A stretch of 26,105 bases of DNA from Pseudomonadota bacterium (GTDB taxonomy: Bacteria; Pseudomonadota; Alphaproteobacteria; Caulobacterales; Caulobacteraceae): positions 1 through 26,105 of the forward strand of contig JAEWDF010000081.1 of assembly GCA_023390245.1 (NCBI GenBank), written 5' to 3'. The position numbers were made by a program, and so were the translations under genes. Below the pieces are notes generated by a model. That model saw only the letters and a program-made list of their open reading frames with translations, made no database searches and was not told the origin of the DNA. This document shows, piece after piece, positions 14,461 to 22,251 of the stretch (the first letter of the stretch is position 1; each line of letters starts with the position of its first letter).

Positions 14461-15093
14461 ATGAGGATCGGCCCCGGCGACGCACTCCTGGTCATCGACC
14501 CGCAGAACGACTTCTGCGAAGGCGGACGCCTGGCGGTTCAGGGCGGGGCCGGGATCATGCCGATGGTCGCCCGGCTGGCGGCGCGCTTCGACAAGGTGGT
14601 CGTGACCCAGGACTGGCACACGCCGGACCAGATCTCCTTCGCTTCCAACCATCCGGGCGCCCAGCCCTTCACCGAGATCGAGGTCGCCTACGGCCGCCAG
14701 ATGCTGTGGCCGGATCATTGCCTCCAGGGCTCGGTCGGCGCGGAATTCCACCCGGAGGCCGCGCCGGCGGTGAGGAAGGCGCTGGCCGTGATCCGCAAGG
14801 GCGGCAATCCGGCGGTCGACAGCTATTCCGGCTTCTTCGAGAACGACCATCGGACGCCGACCGGCCTGGCGGGCCTGCTGCGCCAGATCGGAGTGAGACG
14901 GGTGTTCCTGGCGGGCCTGGCCTACGACTACTGCGTCCGCTTCACCGCCGAGGACGCGGTGCGGGAGGGATTCGTGGCGGTGGTCGTCGCGGACGCCAGT
15001 CGGGCGATCACGCCGCAGACGGCGGCCGCGGCGCGGGAGAGCTTCCGGGCGCTGGGGGTGGCGGAAGTCGAGGCGGCGGCGCTGTTCAACTGA
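14461..15093 (+). CDS. pncA: nicotinamidase (PncA-type cysteine hydrolase)
   Basis: 210 residues from the atg at 14461. It converts nicotinamide to nicotinate in NAD salvage. The catalytic triad is visible as D13 (VIDPQNDFC), K113 (VIRKGGNP) and C158 (LAYDYCVR), and the metal ligands as D51 and H53 (TQDWHTP) and H86 (LWPDHCLQG), which distinguishes nicotinamidases from other isochorismatase-like hydrolases. It starts two bases after the fbp stop. The last eight bases overlap the 3' end of the convergent small membrane protein gene. Confidence 0.93.
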   Translation: MRIGPGDALLVIDPQNDFCEGGRLAVQGGAGIMPMVARLAARFDKVVVTQDWHTPDQISFASNHPGAQPFTEIEVAYGRQMLWPDHCLQGSVGAEFHPEAAPAVRKALAVIRKGGNPAVDSYSGFFENDHRTPTGLAGLLRQIGVRRVFLAGLAYDYCVRFTAEDAVREGFVAVVVADASRAITPQTAAAARESFRALGVAEVEAAALFN

Positions 15094-15400
15094 TCCCGAT
15101 AGCGACGCCTAGAACTATCAGAAGAAAGCCGGACAAGGGAAACGCGACGCGCGCGACGTAGACGCAACGCGTTAGGAACCGGCTTTTGTATCGCTTGTGA
15201 AGGCTGGAATAGATATCCGTCAGCGATATCCCGACATCCAGGAAAAACGGGGGCGGGGCGGAACGAGCGAAATCGGACGTCGATTTGGGCACGGCCCCGT
15301 TTCGCTTCAGGTAGTCAGCCGAGAAGTGGGCCCCTAACGAACTTACGAGCGCAATCGCCGTGCTGATGGCAAGAGCCACGCCCAGGAAGGTCTGGATCAT
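15086..15400 (-). CDS. small two-helix membrane protein of unknown function, coupled to the deaminase gene
   Basis: 104 residues, starting at the atg at 15400 that shares one base with the stop of the upstream deaminase gene (TGATG). The N-terminal segment FLGVALAISTAIALVSSLG and the C-terminal AFPLSGFLLIVLGVAIGI are hydrophobic, with a polar middle of about 60 residues containing APPPFFLDVGISLTDIYSSLHKRYKSRF. Base composition is lower than around it: by hand count about 59% G+C at 15121-15360 against 70% in the deaminase gene. I do not recognise the family. The lower GC could mark a recent acquisition or weak selection. Alternatively the frame is chance; the coupled start, the paired membrane helices and the snug fit between genes favour a real gene. 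Confidence 0.6.
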   Translation of the reverse strand: MIQTFLGVALAISTAIALVSSLGAHFSADYLKRNGAVPKSTSDFARSAPPPFFLDVGISLTDIYSSLHKRYKSRFLTRCVYVARVAFPLSGFLLIVLGVAIGIS

Positions 15401-16425
15401 CAAGGCTGCGCCTTGGCATACGCCTCAACCTCCGCGATCCGCGCCGCCTTCTCCGACTCGTCCAGGAAGGACCCCTCGAAGCTGTTCTTCGCGATCCGCG
15501 TCACCTGGTCGCGCGTCAGGCCGACGGCGCGCGCCAGCGCCTGGTAATTGTCGTTCACATAGCCGCCGAAATAGGCCGGGTCGTCCGAGTTCAGGGTGAC
15601 GTGCAGGCCGCGGCGCAGCATCTCGGGCACGGGGTGGTCGTGCAGGTCCTTCACCACGCACAGCTTCAGGTTCGACAGCGGGCAGACCGTCAGGGTCATC
15701 TGCTCGTCCGCCAGCCGCTCGACCAGGGCGGCGTCCTCCATCGAGCGGTTGCCGTGGTCCAGGCGGTCGACATGCAGCAGGTCCAGCGCTTCGTGCACAT
15801 AGGCGGGCGGGCCTTCCTCGCCGGCGTGGGCGACCCGCTTCAGGCCCAGGTCGCCCGCGCGGGCGAAGGCGCGCCGGAACTTGGACGGCGGATGGCCGAC
15901 CTCCGAGGAATCCAGCCCCACGCCCGCGATCCGGTCCAGCCAGGGCGTCGCCGCCTCCAGCGTGGCCAGGGCGGCGTCCTCGTCCAGGTGGCGCAGGAAG
16001 CACAGGATCAGCCGGGAGGTGACGCCCAGCTCCCGTTCGGCCCGGTCCATGCCGGCCAGCAGGCCCTCGACCACCTCGGCCATCGGCACGCCCCGGTCGG
16101 TGTGGGTCTGGGGGTCGAAGAAGATTTCGGCGTGGCGCACGGTGTCGGCGGCCGCGCGCTGGAAATAGGCGAAGGCCAGGTCCTCGAAATCCTGACGCTT
16201 CAACAGGACGGCGGCGCCCGCATAGTAGATGTCCAGGAAATCCTGAAGGTTGGAGAAGTCATAGGCCGCGCGTACCGCCTCGACGCTGTCGAACGGGATG
16301 GCGACGCCGTTCCGTTTCGCCAGCTCGAACATCAGCTCGGGCTCCAGGGAGCCCTCGATATGCAGGTGCAGCTCCGCCTTGGGCAGGCCGGCGATATAGG
16401 CGTCGAGGTCGGCGGATGCGGTCAT
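15400..16425 (-). CDS. adenine deaminase (ADA-like amidohydrolase family)
   Basis: 341 residues. It belongs to the adenosine/adenine deaminase family that hydrolyses an exocyclic amino group with a zinc-bound water. Metal ligands are H20 and H22 (ELHLHIEG), H200 (VAHAGEE, with E203 as catalytic acid) and D281 (LNSDDP); H224 is in LDHG. Several segments match the bacterial adenine-specific branch rather than adenosine deaminase: AEIFFDPQTHTDRG, GVGLDSSEVGHPPSKF and CPLSNLKLCVV. The likely reaction is therefore adenine to hypoxanthine for purine salvage, although automatic annotation often says adenosine deaminase. The start is atg at 16425. A small membrane protein is coupled to its stop. Confidence 0.88.
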   Translation of the reverse strand: MTASADLDAYIAGLPKAELHLHIEGSLEPELMFELAKRNGVAIPFDSVEAVRAAYDFSNLQDFLDIYYAGAAVLLKRQDFEDLAFAYFQRAAADTVRHAEIFFDPQTHTDRGVPMAEVVEGLLAGMDRAERELGVTSRLILCFLRHLDEDAALATLEAATPWLDRIAGVGLDSSEVGHPPSKFRRAFARAGDLGLKRVAHAGEEGPPAYVHEALDLLHVDRLDHGNRSMEDAALVERLADEQMTLTVCPLSNLKLCVVKDLHDHPVPEMLRRGLHVTLNSDDPAYFGGYVNDNYQALARAVGLTRDQVTRIAKNSFEGSFLDESEKAARIAEVEAYAKAQP

Positions 16426-16497
16426 CGGGAACTCGCGGGCAAGGGAGGAACGGCGCGGTCGGGCGCACGTTCAGATTCCTGCAACAGGAGCACTGTC

Positions 16498-16653
16498 ATG
16501 GCCGACAAACAAGACGAGCCGAAGATCAACACCACCCCGGGCGTTCTGGGCGACGGCACCGAGGAGCAGAACCTCGATCAGCCGGGCGATCCCAAGAAGC
16601 GGATCACCGAGGAAGAGGTCGACGCCGCCTTCGCCGAGAAGAAGCCGGGCTGA
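16498..16653 (+). CDS. small acidic protein of unknown function
   Basis: 51 residues from the atg at 16498, preceded by AGGAG eight bases upstream, a strong site. The protein is hydrophilic and acidic (DKQDEPKINTTPGVLGDG, then EEEVDAAFAEKKPG), without membrane segment or cysteine, and probably mostly disordered. It stands alone on the plus strand, divergent from the deaminase and convergent with argS, whose stop is three bases beyond. I do not recognise a family. Support comes from the ribosome site, the fit between neighbouring genes and coding-like third-position GC. Confidence 0.7.
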   Translation: MADKQDEPKINTTPGVLGDGTEEQNLDQPGDPKKRITEEEVDAAFAEKKPG

Positions 16654-16656
16654 GCC

Positions 16657-18459
16657 CTACATCCGCTCCGGCGTGTCGATCCCCAGGAGCCACAGCGCCT
16701 TTTCCAGCTGCCGCAGGGCGGCGGCGGACAGCGCCAGGCGCGAGCCGCGCGTCGCCTCGTCCGGCGCAGCCAGCACCGGGCAGGCGGCGTAGAATTTCGA
16801 GAAGGCCTGTGCGACCCGATAGGCGTGCTCGGCGATCAGGTGCGGCATCCGCCTGTCATAGGCGTCTGCGGCGGCGGCGGAGAAGGCGTCCAGCGTCAGG
16901 GCCAGGTCGCGCTCGGCCGGCTCCGCGATGACGATGGCGGTCTCGGTCGCGTCCTGGTCGGCGGCCTTGCGCAGCAGGGATTTGATCCGCACGGCCTGGT
17001 ACAGCAGGTATGGCCCCGTCTTGCCCTCAAAGCTCGTGAAGCGGTCCAAGTCGAAGACGTAGCTGGTGGTGCGCGCGTTCGACAGGTCGGCGAACTTCAG
17101 GGCGGCGATCGCCACCTTGTGGGCGATGGCCTCGAACTCATCGGCCGGAAGGTCGTCGCCCAGCTTGGCCTCGCGCAGGCGTTCGCGCGCCTTGTCCGTG
17201 GCCATGGAGATCAGGTCATGCAGCTTCAGCACCCCGCCGGCGCGGGTCTTGAACGGCTTGCCGTCCGGTCCGTTCATGGTGCCGAAGCCCAGATGCTCCA
17301 GCGCCCCCTCGGCGGCGTAGCCGGCCAGGACGGCGGCCCGGAAGACCTGCTCGAAATGCTCGGCCTGGCGCTCGTCGACGACGTAGAGGATCAGGTCGGG
17401 GTCGATCGACTTCCGGCGGTCCAGGATCGTCGCCAGGTCGGTGGTGCCGTACATGGCCGAGCCTTCGGACGACACGACCAGCAGCGGGGGCGGGCTGGGC
17501 GCCTCGATGACCGAGCCGTCGGCCAGCTTCTTCTTGCGCGTTTCCCCGGGGCGGGCGACGTGGACCACCTGGGCGCCGTCGTCCTCGACCAGCAGGCCGG
17601 TCGCCTTCAGGTGCGCCAGCATCTCGGGCATCAGGGGATCGGCGTCGCTCTCCCCGTTCCACAGGTCGAAGGTCACCGACAGGGCGCCGAATTCGCGCTC
17701 CAGCGCCGTGCGGCTGACGGCGACGAAATGCCGCCACAGGGCGCGATAGCCCGGCCGGCCGGCCTGCAGCTCGGCCGTCGTCCTGCGGGCGCGGTCGCGG
17801 AAGGCGGGGTCTTCCTTGGCCTTGGCGGCCGCCTGCGGATAGAGCCGTTCCAGGTCCTCCAGCGTGACCGGACTTTCGGACGGGAAGGGGCCGTCGCCGT
17901 CGGCCAAGAAGGCGTCCGCGCGTCCCTCGTCGGCGCAGGCGACGATCAGCAGGCCCATCTGGAAGCCCCAGTCGCCGAAATGGGCGTCGCCCCACACCTG
18001 GTCGCCCCGGAAGCGGAACAGCCGCTTCAGGCTCTCGCCGATGATGGAGGAGCGCAGGTGGCCGACGTGCATCGGCTTGGCCACGTTCGGCCCGGCGTAG
18101 TCGATGACCACCTTGCGCGGCGCGTCGACCCCGGCGGCGCCGGCGTGACCGGCGTCGGCCGCGACCTCGGCGGCGCGTCTGGCCAGGGCGGCGTCGGAGA
18201 GCGTCAGATTGATGAAGCCCGGCCCCGCCACCTCGACCGAGGCCAGGTCCGGATCGCCCGCCAGCCGTGCGGCGATCCGGCCGGCCAGGTCGCGCGGATT
18301 GGCCTTCAGCGCCTTGGCGGCGGCCAGGGCCCCGTTCGACTGGAAGTCGGCCAGGTCGGGGCGGTCGGACGGGGTGACGCGCGCCAGGGCCCTGTCCACG
18401 CCTTCGGCGGCGAAGGCGGCGCCGACCGCTTCGCTGAGCACGCTCTTGAGGTCGGCCAT
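16657..18459 (-). CDS. argS: arginyl-tRNA synthetase
   Basis: 600 residues from the atg at 18459; a longer frame to 18507 would overlap the preceding gene and is rejected. It charges tRNA-Arg. The N-terminal additional domain is followed by the class I signature HVGH (131-134) in YAGPNVAKPMHVGHLRSSIIG, and the KMSK equivalent is the degenerate FKTRAGG as in many ArgS proteins. The C-terminal DALR anticodon-binding domain shows FTSFEGKTGPYLLYQAVRIK and ends with LEKALWLLGIDTPERM. It begins one base after the upstream secreted-protein stop (TAAGATG), implying a shared transcript. Confidence 0.97.
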   Translation of the reverse strand: MADLKSVLSEAVGAAFAAEGVDRALARVTPSDRPDLADFQSNGALAAAKALKANPRDLAGRIAARLAGDPDLASVEVAGPGFINLTLSDAALARRAAEVAADAGHAGAAGVDAPRKVVIDYAGPNVAKPMHVGHLRSSIIGESLKRLFRFRGDQVWGDAHFGDWGFQMGLLIVACADEGRADAFLADGDGPFPSESPVTLEDLERLYPQAAAKAKEDPAFRDRARRTTAELQAGRPGYRALWRHFVAVSRTALEREFGALSVTFDLWNGESDADPLMPEMLAHLKATGLLVEDDGAQVVHVARPGETRKKKLADGSVIEAPSPPPLLVVSSEGSAMYGTTDLATILDRRKSIDPDLILYVVDERQAEHFEQVFRAAVLAGYAAEGALEHLGFGTMNGPDGKPFKTRAGGVLKLHDLISMATDKARERLREAKLGDDLPADEFEAIAHKVAIAALKFADLSNARTTSYVFDLDRFTSFEGKTGPYLLYQAVRIKSLLRKAADQDATETAIVIAEPAERDLALTLDAFSAAAADAYDRRMPHLIAEHAYRVAQAFSKFYAACPVLAAPDEATRGSRLALSAAALRQLEKALWLLGIDTPERM

Positions 18460-18460
18460 C

Positions 18461-19123
18461 TTATTCGCTCGGCGCCGGGGCGGCGGCCTGCTGCGGAACC
18501 CCCGCATTGACGCGGAAGCGGCTGCCGGTGCGGTTGAACTCGGCCATGTCCGGCGTCACCTCGAAGCCGACCAGGACCTCGAAGTTCGCGCCGCTGATGG
18601 TGGTGTCCGCGCGGGGAATCACGATGGTGCGCTGCTCATGCACCGAGGCCGTGCGCTGGCCCTGGAAGTTCACCGGCAGGTCGAAATAGTCCTTGGCCAG
18701 GACCGCCTTGTTCCGCTCGGTGACCGCCACCCAATAGCGATAGGCGTGCTGGTCGCCTTGCGCCTGGGGGCCGCGGCCCAGGTTGAACAGCATGTCGATA
18801 TCCAGGCGGATCGGCTCTTCGCCCTGATAGGCGCAATCGGCGTTGACGCCTTCGATCTCGCCGGTGAAGCCGACGTTGGCGGCCGTCGCCGGACCGGTCA
18901 GCTCGACGTAGCGCGCGCCTTCGTAGAGGACCTTGACGAAGGGGCACGGGCCGGCGCGCTGGCGGTTGCGCAGCGGCGCAAGCCGAGGCGCTCGAACTCG
19001 GGTGTTGGCCTCCGAACCGTCAGCCTGTTGGCCGGAAGACCCGCGACGCGAGCTTTGCGCCTGGGCGTCCAGCGGCAAGACCGCGACGGCGGCAGTGGCG
19101 AGCAGGAGGGCGAGGACGCGCAT
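18461..19123 (-). CDS. secreted or periplasmic protein of unknown function
   Basis: 220 residues with a clear Sec signal peptide (MRVLALLLATAAVAVLPLDAQA, likely cut after the second AQA-like alanine). There is no lipobox. The mature part starts with a serine- and glycine-rich linker, then a compact domain with two cysteines, C60 (AGPCPFVKVLYEG) and C97 (VNADCAYQGEEP), which may form a disulfide in the periplasm. Later segments RYWVAVTERNKAVLAKDYFDLPV and ANFEVLVGFEVTPDMAEFNR look like beta strands. It sits between bamF and argS and is nearly fused to argS (one-base gap). I do not recognise the family; proximity to bamF and lspA only hints at an envelope role. Confidence 0.8.
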   Translation of the reverse strand: MRVLALLLATAAVAVLPLDAQAQSSRRGSSGQQADGSEANTRVRAPRLAPLRNRQRAGPCPFVKVLYEGARYVELTGPATAANVGFTGEIEGVNADCAYQGEEPIRLDIDMLFNLGRGPQAQGDQHAYRYWVAVTERNKAVLAKDYFDLPVNFQGQRTASVHEQRTIVIPRADTTISGANFEVLVGFEVTPDMAEFNRTGSRFRVNAGVPQQAAAPAPSE

Positions 19124-19163
19124 CGGCGAAAATCCGTCAGAAGGAAACAGCGGGAGACCAGCC

Positions 19164-19730
19164 TTACAGGCCGGGCAGCTTGAAGCCGCCCTCGCGGCGC
19201 GGCGTGATGGTGATCGCCTGCTGGCCGCCGGTCAGGGCCTGGACCCGCTGGGCCTCGGTCGCGGCGTCGATGGTCGACTGGCCCTCGGACGTCTGGGTGG
19301 TCGTCGGCGCCTGGGTCGCCTGGTCGTTCTTGCGCCAGAACAGCACGCGGTCGGCGAAGCTGGTCTCCTTGTGGGCGATGTCGCCGAATTCGTCGTCGAC
19401 GACATAGCGCGCCAGCGGATCGGCCTGGTCGGCGCCGGCCTGGCTGACCAGGGCCTGTTCGCCCGCCGAGCGGGTCACCGCCTGGCGCTGGCCCAGCAGG
19501 ATCTGGCGCGCGGCGCTTTCCGGAGCCAGTTCCTGGGGACGCGGCTGGCCGGGCGCGGGCGGACGCAGGCCGTATTCCGGCGGCACCGTCAGCGGCGCGG
19601 AGGAGACGGTGACGAACTCGTCCGGCACCACCTTCTTCAGGCCGATGCCCTGGCGGATGCTGCCGCAGGCGGCCAGGGACACGGCGGCGGAGGCGACGAG
19701 GGTCAGGACGGCGACGCTGCGGATACGCAT
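19164..19730 (-). CDS. bamF: BAM complex lipoprotein BamF (DUF3035 family)
   Basis: 188 residues from the atg at 19730. The lipoprotein signal MRIRSVAVLTLVASAAVSLAAC has a canonical lipobox (LAAC), so the mature protein would be lipidated. Directly after it lies IRQGIGLKKVVPDEF, an exact R-x3-G-x5-PDEF motif described for the alphaproteobacterial BAM subunit BamF, followed by SSAPLTVPPEYGLRPPAPGQPRPQE, typical of DUF3035 proteins. The likely role is in outer-membrane protein assembly. The upstream extension of the reading frame has no ribosome site. The gene lies 64 bases downstream of lspA, the peptidase that would process it. A GATTC site adjoins its start. Confidence 0.88.
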   Translation of the reverse strand: MRIRSVAVLTLVASAAVSLAACGSIRQGIGLKKVVPDEFVTVSSAPLTVPPEYGLRPPAPGQPRPQELAPESAARQILLGQRQAVTRSAGEQALVSQAGADQADPLARYVVDDEFGDIAHKETSFADRVLFWRKNDQATQAPTTTQTSEGQSTIDAATEAQRVQALTGGQQAITITPRREGGFKLPGL

Positions 19731-19794
19731 GGATTCAGGCTCGGCTTTCGCGGGCGCTCCCCCGGAGCGCGATCCCATAGTGAAGAGGGGGTGA

Positions 19795-20301
19795 TTACGA
19801 CTTTTCAGGGGCCGCGCCAACCTTGGCGGCGCGTTCGGAGATCAGGCTGTCCAGGATCAGCAGGATGACGCCGATGGTGATGGCGCTGTCGGCGATGTTG
19901 AACACCCAGGGGAAGACGCCCGTGCCGGAAAAATCGATGAAGTCGACGACATAGCCGAAGCGGAGGCGATCGATGACATTGCCCAGCGCCCCGCCCATGA
20001 CCAGGCCGATCGCCGCGATCAGCAGGCGGCGGTCCGCCTTCAGCGCCCACCAGCCCAGGCCGGCGGAGACGGCGACCGAGAACAGGCTGAGCCCCCAGCG
20101 CGCGCCGCCGCCGCCGAACAGGCCGAAGCTGACGCCGGTGTTCTCCACCCAGCTGAAGTTCAGGATCGGCGGCAGCACGGCGATCCGGCCGGCCTCGTGC
20201 AACTGGAGGCCGTCGATGATCCAGGCCTTGGTCAGCTGGTCCAGGACGATGATCAGCAGGGCGAAGCCGTAGGCGGCGTAGGCGATGCGCGGAATTCTCA
20301 T
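19795..20301 (-). CDS. lspA: lipoprotein signal peptidase (signal peptidase II)
   Basis: 168 residues from the atg at 20301; the longer frame to 20505 overlaps xseA and is a shadow. LspA is an inner-membrane aspartic peptidase that cleaves the signal peptide of diacylated prolipoproteins. Four membrane helices are evident and the conserved active-site segments are intact: VLDQLTKAWI, NTGVSFGLF, GGALGNVIDRLRFGYVVDFIDF and FNIADSAITIG, which carry the invariant aspartates. The short cytoplasmic tail ends RAAKVGAAPEKS. It starts 67 bases after xseA and precedes bamF, so the three are probably on one transcript. Confidence 0.96.
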   Translation of the reverse strand: MRIPRIAYAAYGFALLIIVLDQLTKAWIIDGLQLHEAGRIAVLPPILNFSWVENTGVSFGLFGGGGARWGLSLFSVAVSAGLGWWALKADRRLLIAAIGLVMGGALGNVIDRLRFGYVVDFIDFSGTGVFPWVFNIADSAITIGVILLILDSLISERAAKVGAAPEKS

Positions 20302-20368
20302 GCGGCGGCGGTTAGCAGGAAGCGGGGCCGACGCCAATGGAGCACGGACGCTTGCGCACGCGCCGGGT

Positions 20369-21958
20369 TCAGAACAGGTCGCCCTGCGAAGGCGGCGCCG
20401 CACGCGGCTTCGGCGCCGGCCGGGGCGGCCGCGGCTCGCCGCCGTCGATGGTCGCCTCCCGGACGCCGTCGCCGAACACCAGCCGAACCGGCTGCCCCGG
20501 CTCAAGGGCGGCGGCGGCGGTGATCCAGCGGCCGTCCCCGGTCTCGACGCGCGCGAAGCCGGGCTTGGGCCGGGCGGGGTCCAGGGTGGCCAGGGCGCGG
20601 GCCAAGGCGGACAGGCGGTCCTCCGCCCGCTCCAGCCGGCGCGGAACCACAGCGTCCAGCCGGACCGACATCGCGTCGAGCCGCGCCTGACGCTGGTCCA
20701 GGCGACGGTGCAGCGGGGCGGGCGACAGGCGCGCGGCGGCCTGGATCAGGCGGCGTTCGTGACGCGCCACGCCTCCCTGAAGCCCGGCGGCCAGACGGCC
20801 ATAGGCCCCGGCCAGCCGGTCGGCGCCGCGATCCAGTCGTGTCCGCAGCAGGCCGGGCGTCAGCCGTCCGGCGGCGACCGCCAGATGCCGTTCATGCAAG
20901 GCGATGTTGCGCTGCAGGCCGGAGCCCAGGCGGCTCGATGCGTGATCGAGCCGCTGCTGCGCCAGCGCCAACAGGTCCTCGGGACGGGCGGGCAGGCCGC
21001 GCGCGACGGCGCGCAGGCGGGTGCGGCGGTCCTCGATCAGCCGTCCGCCCGCCTGGACCAGCCGCCGATCCAGGTCCGACAGGGCGTAGCGCAGATCGGC
21101 CAGGACCGGGGTGGCCATTTCCGCCGCGCCGGTCGGCGTGGGCGCGCGCCGGTCGGAGACGAAGTCGATCAGGGTGGTGTCCGTCTCGTGCCCCACCGCC
21201 GAGATGATCGGGATGCGGGCCGCCGCCACCGTGCGCGCCAGTCCCTCGTCATTGAAGCACCACAGGTCCTCCACCGAGCCGCCGCCGCGCGCGACGATCA
21301 GCAGATCGGGACGCGGAACCGGTCCGTCGGCCGACAAGGCGTCGAAGCCGCGAATGGCTTTCGACACCTGCCCGCAGGCGGCTTCGCCCTGCACCACCAC
21401 CGGCCAGACGATGACGCGGCAGGGCCAGCGCTCGGCGATGCGGTGCAGGATGTCGCGGATCACCGCCCCGGTCGGGCTGGTGATCACGCCGATGGTGCGC
21501 GGGAACTGTGGAAGGGGCTGTTTGCGCGAAGGCTCGAACAGGCCCTCGCCGCGCAGCCTGGCCTTCAGCCGCTCCAGTTGGGCCAGCAGGGCACCCGCGC
21601 CGGCCGCCTCCATCGTCTCGATCACGATCTGATAGGACGAACGGGCGGGGTAGCTGGTGATCTTTCCGGTGACGATGACCTCCAGCCCCGTCTCCGGCTG
21701 GACGCCCAGGCCGCGCGCCTGGCCCTTCCAGACCACGCCGTCGATGCAGGCCTTGTCGTCCTTCAGCGTCAGATAGACATGGCCCGAGGCGTGGCGGTTC
21801 ACCTTGGAGATCTCGCCGCGCAGCCGGACATGGCCGAAGCGGTCCTCCAGCGTGCGCTTCAGGGCGAAGGACAGTTCCGAGATCGACAGCGGCGGATTGT
21901 TGTCGCGGGCCTGGGGCGCCTCGACCGGCGCTTCGAAGACGTAGGAGTCGTCGCTCAT
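20369..21958 (-). CDS. xseA: exodeoxyribonuclease VII large subunit
   Basis: 529 residues. With XseB it degrades single-stranded DNA into oligonucleotides in repair. The N-terminal OB-fold shows SISELSFALKRTLEDRFGHVRLRGEISK and HVYLTLKDDKACIDGVVW. The catalytic core carries FPRTIGVITSPTGAVIRDIL, RPDLLIVARGGGSVEDLWCFND and SAVGHETDTTLIDFVSDRRAPTPTGAAE. A long arginine-rich coiled-coil region follows, with repeated LDR and ARLSP-type segments, as in other alphaproteobacterial XseA proteins. The start is atg at 21958. xseB is not in the window. It may begin the xseA-lspA-bamF transcript. Confidence 0.95.
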   Translation of the reverse strand: MSDDSYVFEAPVEAPQARDNNPPLSISELSFALKRTLEDRFGHVRLRGEISKVNRHASGHVYLTLKDDKACIDGVVWKGQARGLGVQPETGLEVIVTGKITSYPARSSYQIVIETMEAAGAGALLAQLERLKARLRGEGLFEPSRKQPLPQFPRTIGVITSPTGAVIRDILHRIAERWPCRVIVWPVVVQGEAACGQVSKAIRGFDALSADGPVPRPDLLIVARGGGSVEDLWCFNDEGLARTVAAARIPIISAVGHETDTTLIDFVSDRRAPTPTGAAEMATPVLADLRYALSDLDRRLVQAGGRLIEDRRTRLRAVARGLPARPEDLLALAQQRLDHASSRLGSGLQRNIALHERHLAVAAGRLTPGLLRTRLDRGADRLAGAYGRLAAGLQGGVARHERRLIQAAARLSPAPLHRRLDQRQARLDAMSVRLDAVVPRRLERAEDRLSALARALATLDPARPKPGFARVETGDGRWITAAAALEPGQPVRLVFGDGVREATIDGGEPRPPRPAPKPRAAPPSQGDLF

Positions 21959-22023
21959 GCCGCCATCCTAGCCTGCGTCGCTGCGCGCGGGAACGCCGGA
22001 GCGGCTGCGCCGTTCGCCTTTTC

Positions 22024-22185
22024 ATGGCCGCCGACCCCAGAGGAACCGATCCGGAAGATCGCACGCCGCGCGAACGCGACCTGCAGCGCCGCGCCGCCGG
22101 AGGCGGAGCGATGAGCCCGTGGCTGCTGCTGTTCGGCGTCGTCCTGCTGGGCGTGGTCGTCTATGTCCTGTCGGCGGTGTTCTGA
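22024..22185 (+). CDS. single-helix membrane microprotein (53 residues, or 24 from an internal start)
   Basis: An open frame from atg 22024 gives 53 residues: a charged N-terminal half rich in arginine, aspartate and glutamate (MAADPRGTDPEDRTPRER), then one hydrophobic helix SPWLLLFGVVLLGVVVYVLSAVF at the very C terminus. There is no Shine-Dalgarno before 22024, but GGAGG lies seven bases before the internal atg at 22111, which would give only the 24-residue helix. It fills most of the gap between divergent xseA and purD. Function unknown; the design fits a tail-anchored small membrane protein. Confidence 0.55.
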   Translation: MAADPRGTDPEDRTPRERDLQRRAAGGGAMSPWLLLFGVVLLGVVVYVLSAVF

Positions 22186-22251
22186 CCCTCGGACAGGCGA
22201 TAACCCTGTTCGTCGCTTGACCGGTCGCGACCGGCCCGTCATGTCCGACGG

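Noticed and set aside
16825..18510. 561-codon plus-strand frame over argS
   Set aside because: Antisense to argS, whose motifs are unambiguous.
20285..22114. 609-codon plus-strand frame over xseA
   Set aside because: Antisense to xseA; its end runs into the real microprotein region in another frame.
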